The translations under genes and the position numbers were made by a program. A DNA stretch of 64,000 bases from Paenibacillus sp. SZ31 (GTDB lineage Bacteria; Bacillota; Bacilli; Paenibacillales; Paenibacillaceae), in contig NZ_JABBEA010000010.1 in the NCBI RefSeq assembly GCF_012912005.1, positions 62,001 to 126,000 on the forward strand, written 5' to 3'. Below the pieces are notes generated by a model that was not told the DNA's origin, did not search any database, and worked only from the letters and a program-made list of their open reading frames with translations. Every line of letters starts with the position of its first letter. The stretch's first letter is position 1. This document shows, piece after piece, positions 34,091-42,663 of the stretch.

Positions 34091-34109
34091 TGCTCTCACC
34101 TCCATCTGT

Positions 34110-34778
34110 CTAGTTTTCAGGTATCTTCCAATCGATCGGTTCAATACCTTTGGAGGTCAAGAAGTCATTGGCTTTGGAAAAGGGACGACTGCCGAGGAAT
34201 CCACGATGCGCAGCCAGCGGACTAGGATGTGTAGACTCCAGTACCAGGTGCTTGTCCCGATTAATAAATGCACCTTTCTTCTGGGCATGACTACCCCACA
34301 GCATATATACCATCGGCTCTGAGCGTTCATTCAGCGCACGAATAACAGCATCCGTAAACGTCTGCCAGCCCAGTGCCTGATGCGAATTCGGCTGACCTTC
34401 ACGGACCGTCAGAACAGCATTTAATAGCAGGACTCCCTGCTGTGCCCAATGGACCAAAGATCCATGATTCGGAATCGGCAGGTCCAGATCGGCCTGAAGT
34501 TCCTTATATATATTTTTCAGAGAAGGTGGTACGCGAACTCCCGGTCTAACCGAAAAGCTCAATCCGTGAGCCTGACCCGCTCCGTGATAAGGGTCCTGAC
34601 CAATAATAACAGCCTTAACCTGATGATACGGAGTCAACTTCAGTGCGGAGAACAGGTCTTCTTTGGGCGGAAAGACCGTCTGCGTTTTATACTCGGCGGC
34701 GAGGGTGTAACGAATCTTGTTGAAATATTCGGCTTCCGTCTCTTCCTGAAGCACCTTGTCCCAATCGTTTCCAAACAT
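34110..34778 (-). CDS. ung: Uracil-DNA glycosylase, family 1
   Basis: This enzyme removes uracil from DNA in base excision repair. Its 222 aa match family-1 UNG. The motif VIIGQDPYHGAGQAHGLSFS contains catalytic Asp62 and the water-activating site. NIYKELQADL, LLLNAVLTVREG and the minor-groove loop THPSPLAAHRGFLGSRPFS with its His are all intact. A GGAAAGGAGC site precedes the ATG. Confidence 0.96.
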   Translation of the reverse strand: MFGNDWDKVLQEETEAEYFNKIRYTLAAEYKTQTVFPPKEDLFSALKLTPYHQVKAVIIGQDPYHGAGQAHGLSFSVRPGVRVPPSLKNIYKELQADLDLPIPNHGSLVHWAQQGVLLLNAVLTVREGQPNSHQALGWQTFTDAVIRALNERSEPMVYMLWGSHAQKKGAFINRDKHLVLESTHPSPLAAHRGFLGSRPFSKANDFLTSKGIEPIDWKIPEN

Positions 34779-34980
34779 ATGTATAGGCTCCTTTCCCCTG
34801 ATGAATACAGTTTCGTGCAGCCCAACTACTGGGCTCTTCCTTCTGAGAGCCGCATGTCATGCAACTCATAGACTATCCACCATTTTAACATAACCGGGGA
34901 CAGCAGACCAGAATTGCGCATCAGGTATAAGTCCACCTCAAAAAAAATTGTATTCTTGCTACATTCAGTATACTCATACA

Positions 34981-35011
34981 AAAAAGTCACCTCGCTATTG
35001 CGTGGTGACTT
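34981..35011 (-). terminator. Terminator after PatB-type gene
   Basis: The stem AAGTCACC-GC/GC-GGTGACTT is followed by T-rich sequence on the minus strand. Confidence 0.75.
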
Positions 35012-35018
35012 GATGACT

Positions 35019-36239
35019 TTATACTTGGACGGGCACCTCTTCGACTTCTTTCACAAGCACACTACTGATTCTCTGTAATCCTTCCTGAAGCACAGAGCGG
35101 GGACAAGCCAGATTCAACCGAATGCAACCCTCACCATTGGCTACAAACATATGACCATCTTCGAGCAATACACCCGCTTGCTCAGCGAAGAATAAAGGTA
35201 AACTTACATTTTGTGGAGCATATGCCGAGATGTCAATCCAGGCCAGATATGTTGCCTCCGGAATGTGAAAGACAGCCCGTGGCAGATGTTGTTTCAAATA
35301 CTGTTCTACGCAGTCGAAATTGGCGTCTAAATAACCTTTTAATTGTTTCAGCCATTCATCACCCGTTTCGTAAGCCGCTTGAGTGGCAGCGATGCTCAGT
35401 GGGTTTTTAAAACCATAATGGCGCGCCTGCCAGATGTCTCGAAGTGCCTTGTTGGGAATAATGACATTGGAGAACATCAGACCAGCCATGTTGAATGTTT
35501 TGCTCGGAGACATGCATGTAATGATTCGATCCGTATCCGGGAACAGCTTCGCGAGTGGCGTATGTCTCTTGCCAGTCCGCAGCAGATCACAGTGAATTTC
35601 ATCCGAAATGACCCATACGTTGTTCCGCAGGCATATCTCACCCACACGTTGTAACTCTTCGGTTGTCCAGACACGTCCAGACGGATTATGGGGGTTGCAG
35701 AAAATACATACCCTTACCTTCTCATCCTTCGCCTTGGCTTCAAAATCCTCAAAATCAATCGAGTAACGTCCCTGATCGTTGATCATATCCGAACACACCA
35801 GTTCAAGATTGTTATGCTCCGCTGCTGACTTGAAGAAACCATAAGACGGGGTAACAATCAGTACTTTCTCATCCGACTGACAGATATATTCCACCAGTTC
35901 ATACAAAGCGGGAATGATCCCGTTTGAGGTCTCCAAATGCTCCTTCGGGAAGGACCAGTCATAGTATCTTTTCATCCAGTTCGAGACAGCTTCGTAATAT
36001 GCCGGATCAAATACCTGAGAGTAACCCATGATTCTACGGTCCAGACGTTCCTTAACTGCATCCAGAATCTCGGGAGGTGTGGCAAATTCCATATCTGCAA
36101 TCCACATGCGAATGAATTCTTCATCCTTAAATGGAAATGTCATATCTTCTGTGGCGTTAAAAATATATTGACGGAAACCATCCGTATTCATGGCATTTGT
36201 TCCTGTGCGGTCTATAATCTCATCAAAGTCGTATTTCAT
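35019..36239 (-). CDS. PatB/MalY-type aminotransferase (cystathionine beta-lyase-like)
   Basis: This PLP enzyme of fold type I has 406 aa. The motifs are YSQVFDPAYYEAVSNWM, NPHNPSGRVWT, ISDEIHCDLL, and the PLP-lysine motif SPSKTFNMAGL with K247. The late VANGEGCIRLNLACPR carries the substrate-binding Arg. PatB/MalY members cleave C-S bonds of cystathionine or cysteine conjugates; which one this prefers is unknown. It is divergent from an XRE regulator across 251 bp that probably contains both promoters. Confidence 0.88.
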   Translation of the reverse strand: MKYDFDEIIDRTGTNAMNTDGFRQYIFNATEDMTFPFKDEEFIRMWIADMEFATPPEILDAVKERLDRRIMGYSQVFDPAYYEAVSNWMKRYYDWSFPKEHLETSNGIIPALYELVEYICQSDEKVLIVTPSYGFFKSAAEHNNLELVCSDMINDQGRYSIDFEDFEAKAKDEKVRVCIFCNPHNPSGRVWTTEELQRVGEICLRNNVWVISDEIHCDLLRTGKRHTPLAKLFPDTDRIITCMSPSKTFNMAGLMFSNVIIPNKALRDIWQARHYGFKNPLSIAATQAAYETGDEWLKQLKGYLDANFDCVEQYLKQHLPRAVFHIPEATYLAWIDISAYAPQNVSLPLFFAEQAGVLLEDGHMFVANGEGCIRLNLACPRSVLQEGLQRISSVLVKEVEEVPVQV

Positions 36240-36490
36240 AGCTTCTACTCCTCTATCTGCTTTACTTTTTCATTGTCGTTTCATGTCGTATTACACCTAT
36301 TATTTCATGACGCAGGAATTGCATCAAATGCAATACAATCTATTCTGACGAAACAAATAAAGTTTATTGTTTCTCCAGAATAGGTATTTCCGTGAAAAAG
36401 TGATATATTTCTCATATAGAATCATTTTTATGAATGACTTTCATCATTTTCACGTACTCTCAAGAAACATTGCATAAGGAGAACCGGTCT

Positions 36491-37198
36491 ATGAACAATA
36501 TCAATCAGGAAGTCGGCAAGAAAATACGAAACTTTCGAAAGTGGCGGGGACTGACCATTCAACAGCTTGCGGATCAGATCTTCAAGAGCAAGGGCACGTT
36601 ATCCAAATATGAGAGCGGAGATATTACACTTGATCTGGTCACGTTACATCATATTGCAAACGCGCTCAACATTCAGGTGGAGCAACTCTTGTACCAAGAA
36701 CCCAGGCATGCATCTCCCCTGATGAATGCAGTGCCGTCCAGCTTTTTCAAGAACTCCACACGTTTCTACTCCTACTTCTATGATGGGCGGAACAACAGTC
36801 TCATTCGTTGTGTCATTGACATGATGGCCCAGTCGGATGCCAACCGTTATCGCACCGTGATGTATATGAATGTGAAGGATTTTGAGAACTACCAGGAATG
36901 CGAGAATATGTACTGGGGCCACACCGAGCATTATGATACACTCACCACGCTGATTTTAAAAAATCAGGCCACCCCGCTGGAGAATCTATATATTAATATT
37001 TTGGCGTCTTTTCAGGAATCGGAGAAAAAGTGGGGACTCATGGCAGGTGTCTCGTTCAGACCTTTCATGCCTATCGCGCTCAAAATGTTATTCTCCAGAA
37101 CCCCGCTGCCCGAGAATCAGGAGTTATATAATGAATTAAAAATCTCAAAGGAAGATCTACGGACTCTGAAAATATACAACATGCTCGCCGTCACCTGA
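36491..37198 (+). CDS. XRE-type transcriptional regulator
   Basis: This 235-aa protein has an N-terminal helix-turn-helix (GKKIRNFRKWRGLTIQQLADQIFKSKGTLSKYESG, residues 8-42 or so) and a long C-terminal domain of unknown ligand, with FYSYFYDGRNN and a CENMYWGHTEHYDTLTTL stretch. The ATG at 36491 has AAGGAG upstream; the frame extends to 36434 without a site. It is divergent from the PatB-type gene and is the likely regulator of it. Confidence 0.82.
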   Translation: MNNINQEVGKKIRNFRKWRGLTIQQLADQIFKSKGTLSKYESGDITLDLVTLHHIANALNIQVEQLLYQEPRHASPLMNAVPSSFFKNSTRFYSYFYDGRNNSLIRCVIDMMAQSDANRYRTVMYMNVKDFENYQECENMYWGHTEHYDTLTTLILKNQATPLENLYINILASFQESEKKWGLMAGVSFRPFMPIALKMLFSRTPLPENQELYNELKISKEDLRTLKIYNMLAVT

Positions 37199-37260
37199 AC
37201 AATGCAGCGTGTCACACATTCTCATGTCATATGGAAATGGAGACAGTCCCTCCCCATTAG

Positions 37261-37308
37261 AAAAGGCACTTTTATAAGCTGTTGAAACCAGCTCATAAAA
37301 GTGCCTTT
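37261..37308. terminator. Bidirectional terminator, XRE gene and M16 gene
   Basis: A long stem AAAGGCACTTTTAT-AGCTG pairs with CAGCT-ATAAAAGTGCCTTT. Confidence 0.85.
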
Positions 37309-37351
37309 CGCTTTGACGCTTATTGGATCGTGGAATAAACGAGACTAGCGC

Positions 37352-40273
37352 TTAGTTTTTAATTAAATCCAGCGTTTCGTCAAACATTTGCTTCTGTTCC
37401 TCTATCTTGTTCTCATTACCGATCACGCAGCGCTGTTGCTGTTCAAGTATGGCCGATAAAAGCTCAGCAAAACCGATAATGTCACTTTCCTTCGTGCTTA
37501 ACACTTCGTCACGTTCCTGTTGCAGATCCGCTTCAGTCACATTCGACAGATAACACTCAAGAGAGAATGCCCCTTCACCATAAGGCGTTCTCGGCGTATC
37601 GAGATCCTGAATCGCACCAATGATATAACGCGTCATTTCCCGCTCGTCTGCCCGGAAGTCGGTCAAATATTGCGGTATCTCTTCATATACTTTGTACGTT
37701 TTATCGAGATTTGGATCACGGTACGATGCAACGTAGCTGTCTCCGTTCCGTCTGAAGCCTGACATGCAGCCATAAGCTCCACCTTTGGCCCGGATATTGG
37801 TCCATAAGTAATCCAGGGACAGAATGCCCTGCAAGACCCGCAGTGAACCCGTGTATTGATATCCTTTGTCGATATAATTGCCCGTTTGCACCACGTACTG
37901 CACCTCCGAAGGAGAACGGAATCCTTCCTTATGAGTAGCAGGTGTGAATGTAAATTCTTCCTTGGCAACCTCATGTGTGAACAGCTTCGCTTTCAGATCG
38001 GATACCTGTTGCTCCAATCCTTCATATCCCTGTTCATCGGCAGTGTAACTGACAAGCAAGTTCTCCGGTCTGAAAATATACCCCGTCAACTCTTGCAGGC
38101 TGGAGGATAGCTCTTCTTTTCTGGCCTCAAAGTTTGCCTGAAGATCCTCAAGCCACTGGTAAAAGGCAATGCCACTCACAGCTTCTCTGAAATCCGCAAC
38201 CGCTGAATGTTTGGACGAAGACCGGCCGATTCCCGCCGAGTGTCCGCTATTGATCAGATTACGTTGCAGATTACCTTTCATCTGAGAGATGATCTCATAC
38301 AACCGCTTCGAATTATCGAATCGGGATGTGAACACGATTTCTTTGATCATATCAAAGGCAAATCCAAGCTTGTCATACAACACTTTCGCGTTGAACTCAT
38401 AGGTAGCCTTGAATTCATTGTGCTTATGCGCGTTAGCATAAGAGCCAATCCCGCTATGAATACCACCCGAATGGATGTGGATTTCATTGGACAATTCATT
38501 GAACGAGTAGTTTTGAGTATCAACGTAACCCAGTACATTTTTCAACAATCCTGCATACGGAAGGAGATGACGTGGCACTTCTTTGATATCGAACAACAGT
38601 CTCAGATAACCAATTCCGTTGGTGTAGAGGTTATGATGCAGAATAGTTGTGCCATCGACCTGATTCACCGTTTGATGCAACGTAGAGGCCTTCGGTTCAA
38701 TATCTTCGATCGATAACGTCGGAATGACCTGCTGCTGCTCTTTGGTTGAAGGTGTATTCTGATACTCGGCGAGTGCTTCCGTTTTTTGAATCAACGTCTG
38801 AACTTCTTCCTCACTAAGACCGGCCTGAATAGTTTTCAGACGTGCTTTCAACGCCTCATCCTTGCGTGAGTTCAGCCCTTTATCCGGGGTAAGCGCCACA
38901 AAAGAAGTATGTGTGTTCTGCAAAATATATTTCTCAATAAGTTGCTCGAAGTAACCTTCGTTCATTTTTGTCCGCAGTTCAGCAAATACGTCATTGGCTT
39001 CTAAATGAGTGAAGGGTGCTTCTTCATCGTACAACCAGCTTTGTAGGGAGGAGAATCCGTAGATCAGGCCCTTCGGCATTCTGCCATAGTCCGCTTCCCT
39101 GTGATTGAACTCATACGAGTTAATGCCTGCAAGCAGCGCTTTCGGATCAAAACCTTCTTTCACCACACGCTCAAGCACTTCTTTTACCGTTCCCAGGAAA
39201 TCCTCTTTGCTCGCCAGATTGCTCTTCTTCAGTCCCACCGTGAACACAGGCTGATACAGGCTGTCATCATATGAACCATAGACGTCCTTCGCAATGCCTT
39301 TATCCAGCAACGCCTGCTTCAGTACCGCTCCCGGAGCATTCAGAAGGGCGTATAACAGAATTTGGAACGAAATGTTCAGTTCCTTATCCAGACTTGTGCC
39401 GATTACCGCGTTATAGGTCAAGAAGCTGTTATCCACTTCCGATTCCGTACTTCCCGCAGAGTAAGTCTTAACTGTGTCTACCCGTTCTGCAAAGGCAGGT
39501 TGAAGTTGAATGGCAGAATCAATCTCGATTCGATCATATGCGCTCAGGTAGTTTTCATCCAGCCATTGCAGTTTCTCTTCCATATCCATATCGCCATACA
39601 GATAGATGTAACTGTTGGACGGATGATAGTATCTCGTGTGGAAATCCAGCAGCCCTTGATAGGTTAGGTCCAGAATAGCTTCCGGGAATCCGCCAGATTC
39701 GGAGGAGTATGTGGTATCCGGGAAAAGGGAGTTCAGCACTTCTCTGCGCACCATTCGTTCCGGTGAAGAAAAGGCACCCTTCATCTCGTTATATACAACT
39801 CCGTTGTAGGTTAACTCATCGTCAGCAGAGGTCAGGTTGTAGTTCCAGCCCTCTTGCAGAAATATCTTTTCATTTTCATAAATATTTGTATTCAATACTG
39901 CATCCAGATATATATCCATCAGGTTATGGAAGTCGTGGTCATTACGACTCGCGATCGGGTAGATCGTCTTATCCGGATACGTCATGGCGTTAAGGAATGT
40001 ATTCAAAGAACCTTTCAGCAACTCAACAAAAGAATCCTTGGCCGGAAATTTCTTGGACCCACAGAGCACGGAGTGTTCGAGGATATGGGCTACCCCTGTA
40101 TCATCTTCCGGAGGTGTGCGGAAACCGATACTGAATACTTTGTTGTCGTCCTGATTGGATAAAAGTACAATTTTGGCTCCGGATTTCTGGTGTTCCAGCA
40201 GATACGCATCCGATTTCAGTTCTTCGATTCTGCGCTCCTGTAACACCTTGTATGGCTTAAGCTGTTTCAACAT
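37352..40273 (-). CDS. Peptidase M16C, presequence-protease-like
   Basis: This is a large zinc metalloprotease of 973 aa, the length of PreP/falcilysin-type M16C enzymes. The inverted zinc motif is HILEH at residues 63-67 (H63, E66, H67) inside GVAHILEHSVLCGSKKFP. A downstream Glu is in YNGVVYNEMKGAFSSPERM. A second, inactive half with M16C-associated features follows (SGIGSYANAHKHNEFKATYEF and GGAYGCMSGFRRNG). Such enzymes degrade oligopeptides in a closed chamber. The ATG at 40273 has GGAGG at 10 nt; the earlier ATG at 40294 has none. There is no signal peptide, so it is cytoplasmic. Confidence 0.92.
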   Translation of the reverse strand: MLKQLKPYKVLQERRIEELKSDAYLLEHQKSGAKIVLLSNQDDNKVFSIGFRTPPEDDTGVAHILEHSVLCGSKKFPAKDSFVELLKGSLNTFLNAMTYPDKTIYPIASRNDHDFHNLMDIYLDAVLNTNIYENEKIFLQEGWNYNLTSADDELTYNGVVYNEMKGAFSSPERMVRREVLNSLFPDTTYSSESGGFPEAILDLTYQGLLDFHTRYYHPSNSYIYLYGDMDMEEKLQWLDENYLSAYDRIEIDSAIQLQPAFAERVDTVKTYSAGSTESEVDNSFLTYNAVIGTSLDKELNISFQILLYALLNAPGAVLKQALLDKGIAKDVYGSYDDSLYQPVFTVGLKKSNLASKEDFLGTVKEVLERVVKEGFDPKALLAGINSYEFNHREADYGRMPKGLIYGFSSLQSWLYDEEAPFTHLEANDVFAELRTKMNEGYFEQLIEKYILQNTHTSFVALTPDKGLNSRKDEALKARLKTIQAGLSEEEVQTLIQKTEALAEYQNTPSTKEQQQVIPTLSIEDIEPKASTLHQTVNQVDGTTILHHNLYTNGIGYLRLLFDIKEVPRHLLPYAGLLKNVLGYVDTQNYSFNELSNEIHIHSGGIHSGIGSYANAHKHNEFKATYEFNAKVLYDKLGFAFDMIKEIVFTSRFDNSKRLYEIISQMKGNLQRNLINSGHSAGIGRSSSKHSAVADFREAVSGIAFYQWLEDLQANFEARKEELSSSLQELTGYIFRPENLLVSYTADEQGYEGLEQQVSDLKAKLFTHEVAKEEFTFTPATHKEGFRSPSEVQYVVQTGNYIDKGYQYTGSLRVLQGILSLDYLWTNIRAKGGAYGCMSGFRRNGDSYVASYRDPNLDKTYKVYEEIPQYLTDFRADEREMTRYIIGAIQDLDTPRTPYGEGAFSLECYLSNVTEADLQQERDEVLSTKESDIIGFAELLSAILEQQQRCVIGNENKIEEQKQMFDETLDLIKN

Positions 40274-40493
40274 AAACTTGAGTCCTCCGTCCATAAGATT
40301 GTTTTATTGGTTTTGTGACTTATCGTTCAGCAAGGTAAAGGTAATATATGCCTACGGATAGTATACACCATTGTTCCGTCTCTTCATAAAAGTCAGATAA
40401 ATGTACCTTCTGATATGTATTATGCAGGGTTTATGTTTATGAACTGCATGGTGATGTGGTCAGTTATGACATGACATTCATATTAAAGAACAA

Positions 40494-40540
40494 AAAAAAG
40501 ATCGCATGCAGCTTGGTTAACAAGCGTCATGCGATCTTTC
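40494..40540 (-). terminator. Terminator of tRNA-Leu transcript
   Basis: The stem AAAGATCGCATG-GCTTG pairs with CAAGC-CATGCGATCTTT and is followed by eight T on the minus strand. Confidence 0.9.
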
Positions 40541-40549
40541 CTTTAAAGA

Positions 40550-40635
40550 TGCCGAGGACCGGGATCGAACCGGTACGGTAGTCACCTACCGCAGGATTTT
40601 AAGTCCTGTGCGTCTGCCAATTCCGCCACCCCGGC
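40550..40635 (-). tRNA. tRNA-Leu (anticodon TAA)
   Basis: This is a class II tRNA of 86 nt. The acceptor GCCGGGG pairs with CCTCGGC, discriminator A, no CCA. The anticodon stem CAGGA/TCCTG encloses CTTAAAA. There is a long variable arm (CGGTAGGTGACTACCG), and the T arm is ACCGG-TTCGATC-CCGGT. Confidence 0.93.
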
Positions 40636-40726
40636 AGGATTATGTATTTCTTGGCGACAAGAAATATCTTACCATGAACTAATTAACTTTGCAACACCTT
40701 TATTAAATATAATCTAACTATATAAG

Positions 40727-40901
40727 TTTAACTAATGATTTACACGATAACGGAGAGGACAGAAAAAACTGAAAAAGCGAAGCGTTCGCCTTTATCACCG
40801 GATTTTCCCTTGAGAAAAGGGAATCGAAAAAATCTGGGGATAACAGCGATTAGAAGGTTATTCTGTCATCGTAGTGTCAGTGTAAATAATCTTTAGTTCA
40901 A
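40727..40901 (+). repeat. Dispersed 176-bp element with terminal inverted repeats, copy B
   Basis: This copy is 175 bp and matches copy A in opposite orientation. The ends are TTTAACTAA-x-ATTTACAC and GTGTAAAT-x-TTTAGTTCAA. The arm GCGAAGCGTTCGC and the stem GGATTTT/AAAATCT are kept. An inner CCCTT/AAGGG helix is present here and poor in copy A. The core TCTGGGGATAACAGCGAT is identical. It has no coding capacity. Confidence 0.85.
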
Positions 40902-40917
40902 CTTATATACATGAAAC

Positions 40918-41024
40918 AGGCACTGCAAGCGTCAGCTCACAGTGCCTAGAAAGTCCGAGTTGCGGTCCCGGACTTCCGGTAAACCAATCTATATTAAGGG
41001 AGGTGTGATATAAGAATACCTCCC
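40918..41024. other. Three consecutive hairpins in 107 bp
   Basis: Three perfect stems: AGGCACTG/CAGTGCCT (40918-40947), AAGTCCG/CGGACTT (40951-40975) and GGGAGGT/ACCTCCC (40998-41024). None is followed by a T-run. They lie between repeat copy B and the end of the minus-strand stress-protein gene, so they could form a structured 3' end of that mRNA or a small RNA. Confidence 0.5.
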
Positions 41025-41061
41025 CAACATTAAAGAAACCTAAAATCAGCCTTAAATTAAA

Positions 41062-41511
41062 CTAAAAAAGTAAAATAGGTCGAACACGAGCCGCTTCTTC
41101 CTCACTGCACTCCACGATAACCAAGATATGATCCTTTAACAGCCAATCTTCATAATACCGTGCGTCTTCTTCCGAGATCCCCGCTTCAGTCAGTGTAAGC
41201 ACCAAATCATCGGTCTCACTTCCAATCTCATTGCCAGCGAGCCTGCGCACTGCATTTCCGATCGACATCGTCTGATCCATCCGCTTCCCCAGACCAGCCA
41301 ATATACCTTTCAGAGCGCCAAAGGCACCATCCGTTCCTGCACCCTTCAAAGGTTTAGGCAGCCCCGTCTTCTCGCTCACCAGCTCCAGATTGAGTTGTTC
41401 CTTCGCCACCGCTCCCAAATATTTGTCCTTGATGCCTTCCTTTTTCACCTGATTCAGCATCAATATAGCTTCGTTTTCGGTACGTGCAAGCCCAATGATT
41501 AATTGTGTCAT
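41062..41511 (-). CDS. General-stress-type protein, 149 aa
   Basis: The sequence resembles GSP17M/YflT-type stress proteins: IGLARTENEAILMLNQVKKEGI, a Gly-rich middle (KGAGTDGAFGALKGILAGLGKRM) and GISEEDARYYEDWLLKDHILVIVEC near the end, the usual ferredoxin-like fold plus Gly hinge. The function is unknown. The ATG at 41511 is preceded by AGGGGA. Confidence 0.6.
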   Translation of the reverse strand: MTQLIIGLARTENEAILMLNQVKKEGIKDKYLGAVAKEQLNLELVSEKTGLPKPLKGAGTDGAFGALKGILAGLGKRMDQTMSIGNAVRRLAGNEIGSETDDLVLTLTEAGISEEDARYYEDWLLKDHILVIVECSEEEAARVRPILLF

Positions 41512-41718
41512 TCCGTTCCCCTCCTTTTACCCTAATATAACCCCGTAATCCCCATTCAAAAACGGATAAAGCCTAGCTATGACAAATCACCTAGAAGATT
41601 GTTGATTTCTCTTCTGGAAATCTATACCTAGTTCTGATAGACTAGATAAAGAAGACAAATTAACCATTGAAAACATTGACATATGGATTTAACATCTCAT
41701 AATCAGGAGCAATGACTT

Positions 41719-41943
41719 ATGAAAAAAGAGGTAGAAATTGCCATCCGGCGCAAACAACAGATCATGGTTCGTAATACAAGCGGTCAGACGGTAACCGGAT
41801 TTCCCGAGCGTACCGCCGATACATCCATTCTCTCCTTACGTACCGTTCACGGAAGTCTGTGGATACCGTTCGATGAGGTTGAACATGTTACTCGTCTGTT
41901 AAGCATCCGGTCTCATCATTTAAGTGGAATGCAACTCGTTTAG
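41719..41943 (+). CDS. Small SH3-like protein, 74 aa
   Basis: The single small barrel: EIAIRRKQQIMVRNTSGQTVTGFPE, then SILSLRTVHGSLWIPFDEVEHVTRLL. The layout (strand, turn, hydrophobic strand, IPFDEVEHV) resembles YolD-like and WYL-like barrels. The function is unknown. AGGAG lies nine bases before the ATG. A possible TTGACA-N17-ATAATC promoter is at 41676-41704. Confidence 0.6.
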   Translation: MKKEVEIAIRRKQQIMVRNTSGQTVTGFPERTADTSILSLRTVHGSLWIPFDEVEHVTRLLSIRSHHLSGMQLV

Positions 41944-42020
41944 TCGGATCTGTAATCATAGAAATCAGTTCTCGTATATTTACATCAACAACATTTATTT
42001 ATGCCAGCACTTCATACCAA

Positions 42021-42050
42021 AAAAACCAGACGCATGAACGTCTGGTTTTT
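42021..42050. terminator. Bidirectional terminator
   Basis: The perfect stem AAAAACCAGACG/CGTCTGGTTTTT ends the 74-aa gene and the convergent nuclease gene. Confidence 0.9.
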
Positions 42051-42070
42051 CTCTTCCACTTATCCTGTCG

Positions 42071-42553
42071 TTACTTCACTACAAACTTCACTCGTGTTCC
42101 ATCCGGATATGTACTTAACTGATTCCCCACCCATGAACCTGCACCGCGATTATCCTTCGGGGTAATGTACTGGATATCTGCGCCTGTGCCTCCCTCAGCG
42201 CACATCGCCATCGGCCACTCGTCCCGATCCTTACCCTTTTTGACCGGAACACCCTTAAGTGATAAATCCCGATTGCCTTCCGCTCCATTACGATCAATGG
42301 TGCATACATCCGAATGCCCTGCCTTGATAGCTGCTTTAATATGATTGGCTGTTTCGGGATAACGCTCTGAAGGGAACGTGATGGTATGGTCTACACTCTT
42401 ATTAGTCCCTACGAATGGATTAGGTATCTCCTCAGGCCATTCTCCCCCAGCCCAGGCATAGAGGGCTACCAGCAACATCGCTACCAACGTCAGTACCTGC
42501 TTTTTGAAACCTTGCTTACCTTTGCGTTTTCGTCTTGTGCGTCTCTTACTCAT
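42071..42553 (-). CDS. NucA/NucB-type DNA-entry nuclease
   Basis: This 160-aa protein has a basic N-terminus (SKRRTRRKRKGKQGFKKQ), one membrane helix (VLTLVAMLLVALYAWAG) and an extracellular domain with the NucA/NucB pattern: SERYPETANHIKAAIKAG, VCTIDRNGAEGNR, DRDEWPMAMCAEGGTGA and the closing NRGAGSWVGNQLSTYPDGT. In B. subtilis NucA cuts DNA during competence uptake and NucB acts in sporulation. The ATG at 42553 has GGGAG; the frame to 42610 has no site. Confidence 0.85.
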   Translation of the reverse strand: MSKRRTRRKRKGKQGFKKQVLTLVAMLLVALYAWAGGEWPEEIPNPFVGTNKSVDHTITFPSERYPETANHIKAAIKAGHSDVCTIDRNGAEGNRDLSLKGVPVKKGKDRDEWPMAMCAEGGTGADIQYITPKDNRGAGSWVGNQLSTYPDGTRVKFVVK

Positions 42554-42663
42554 GCTGTGTCTCCCCCATTCAACACTTGCATTATAACAGAACGCCCGTT
42601 CGTAAAACAATCCAATATAATAAAAAAAACAGCCGAGACCGCCCGGCTGTCATGCTTGATTCA

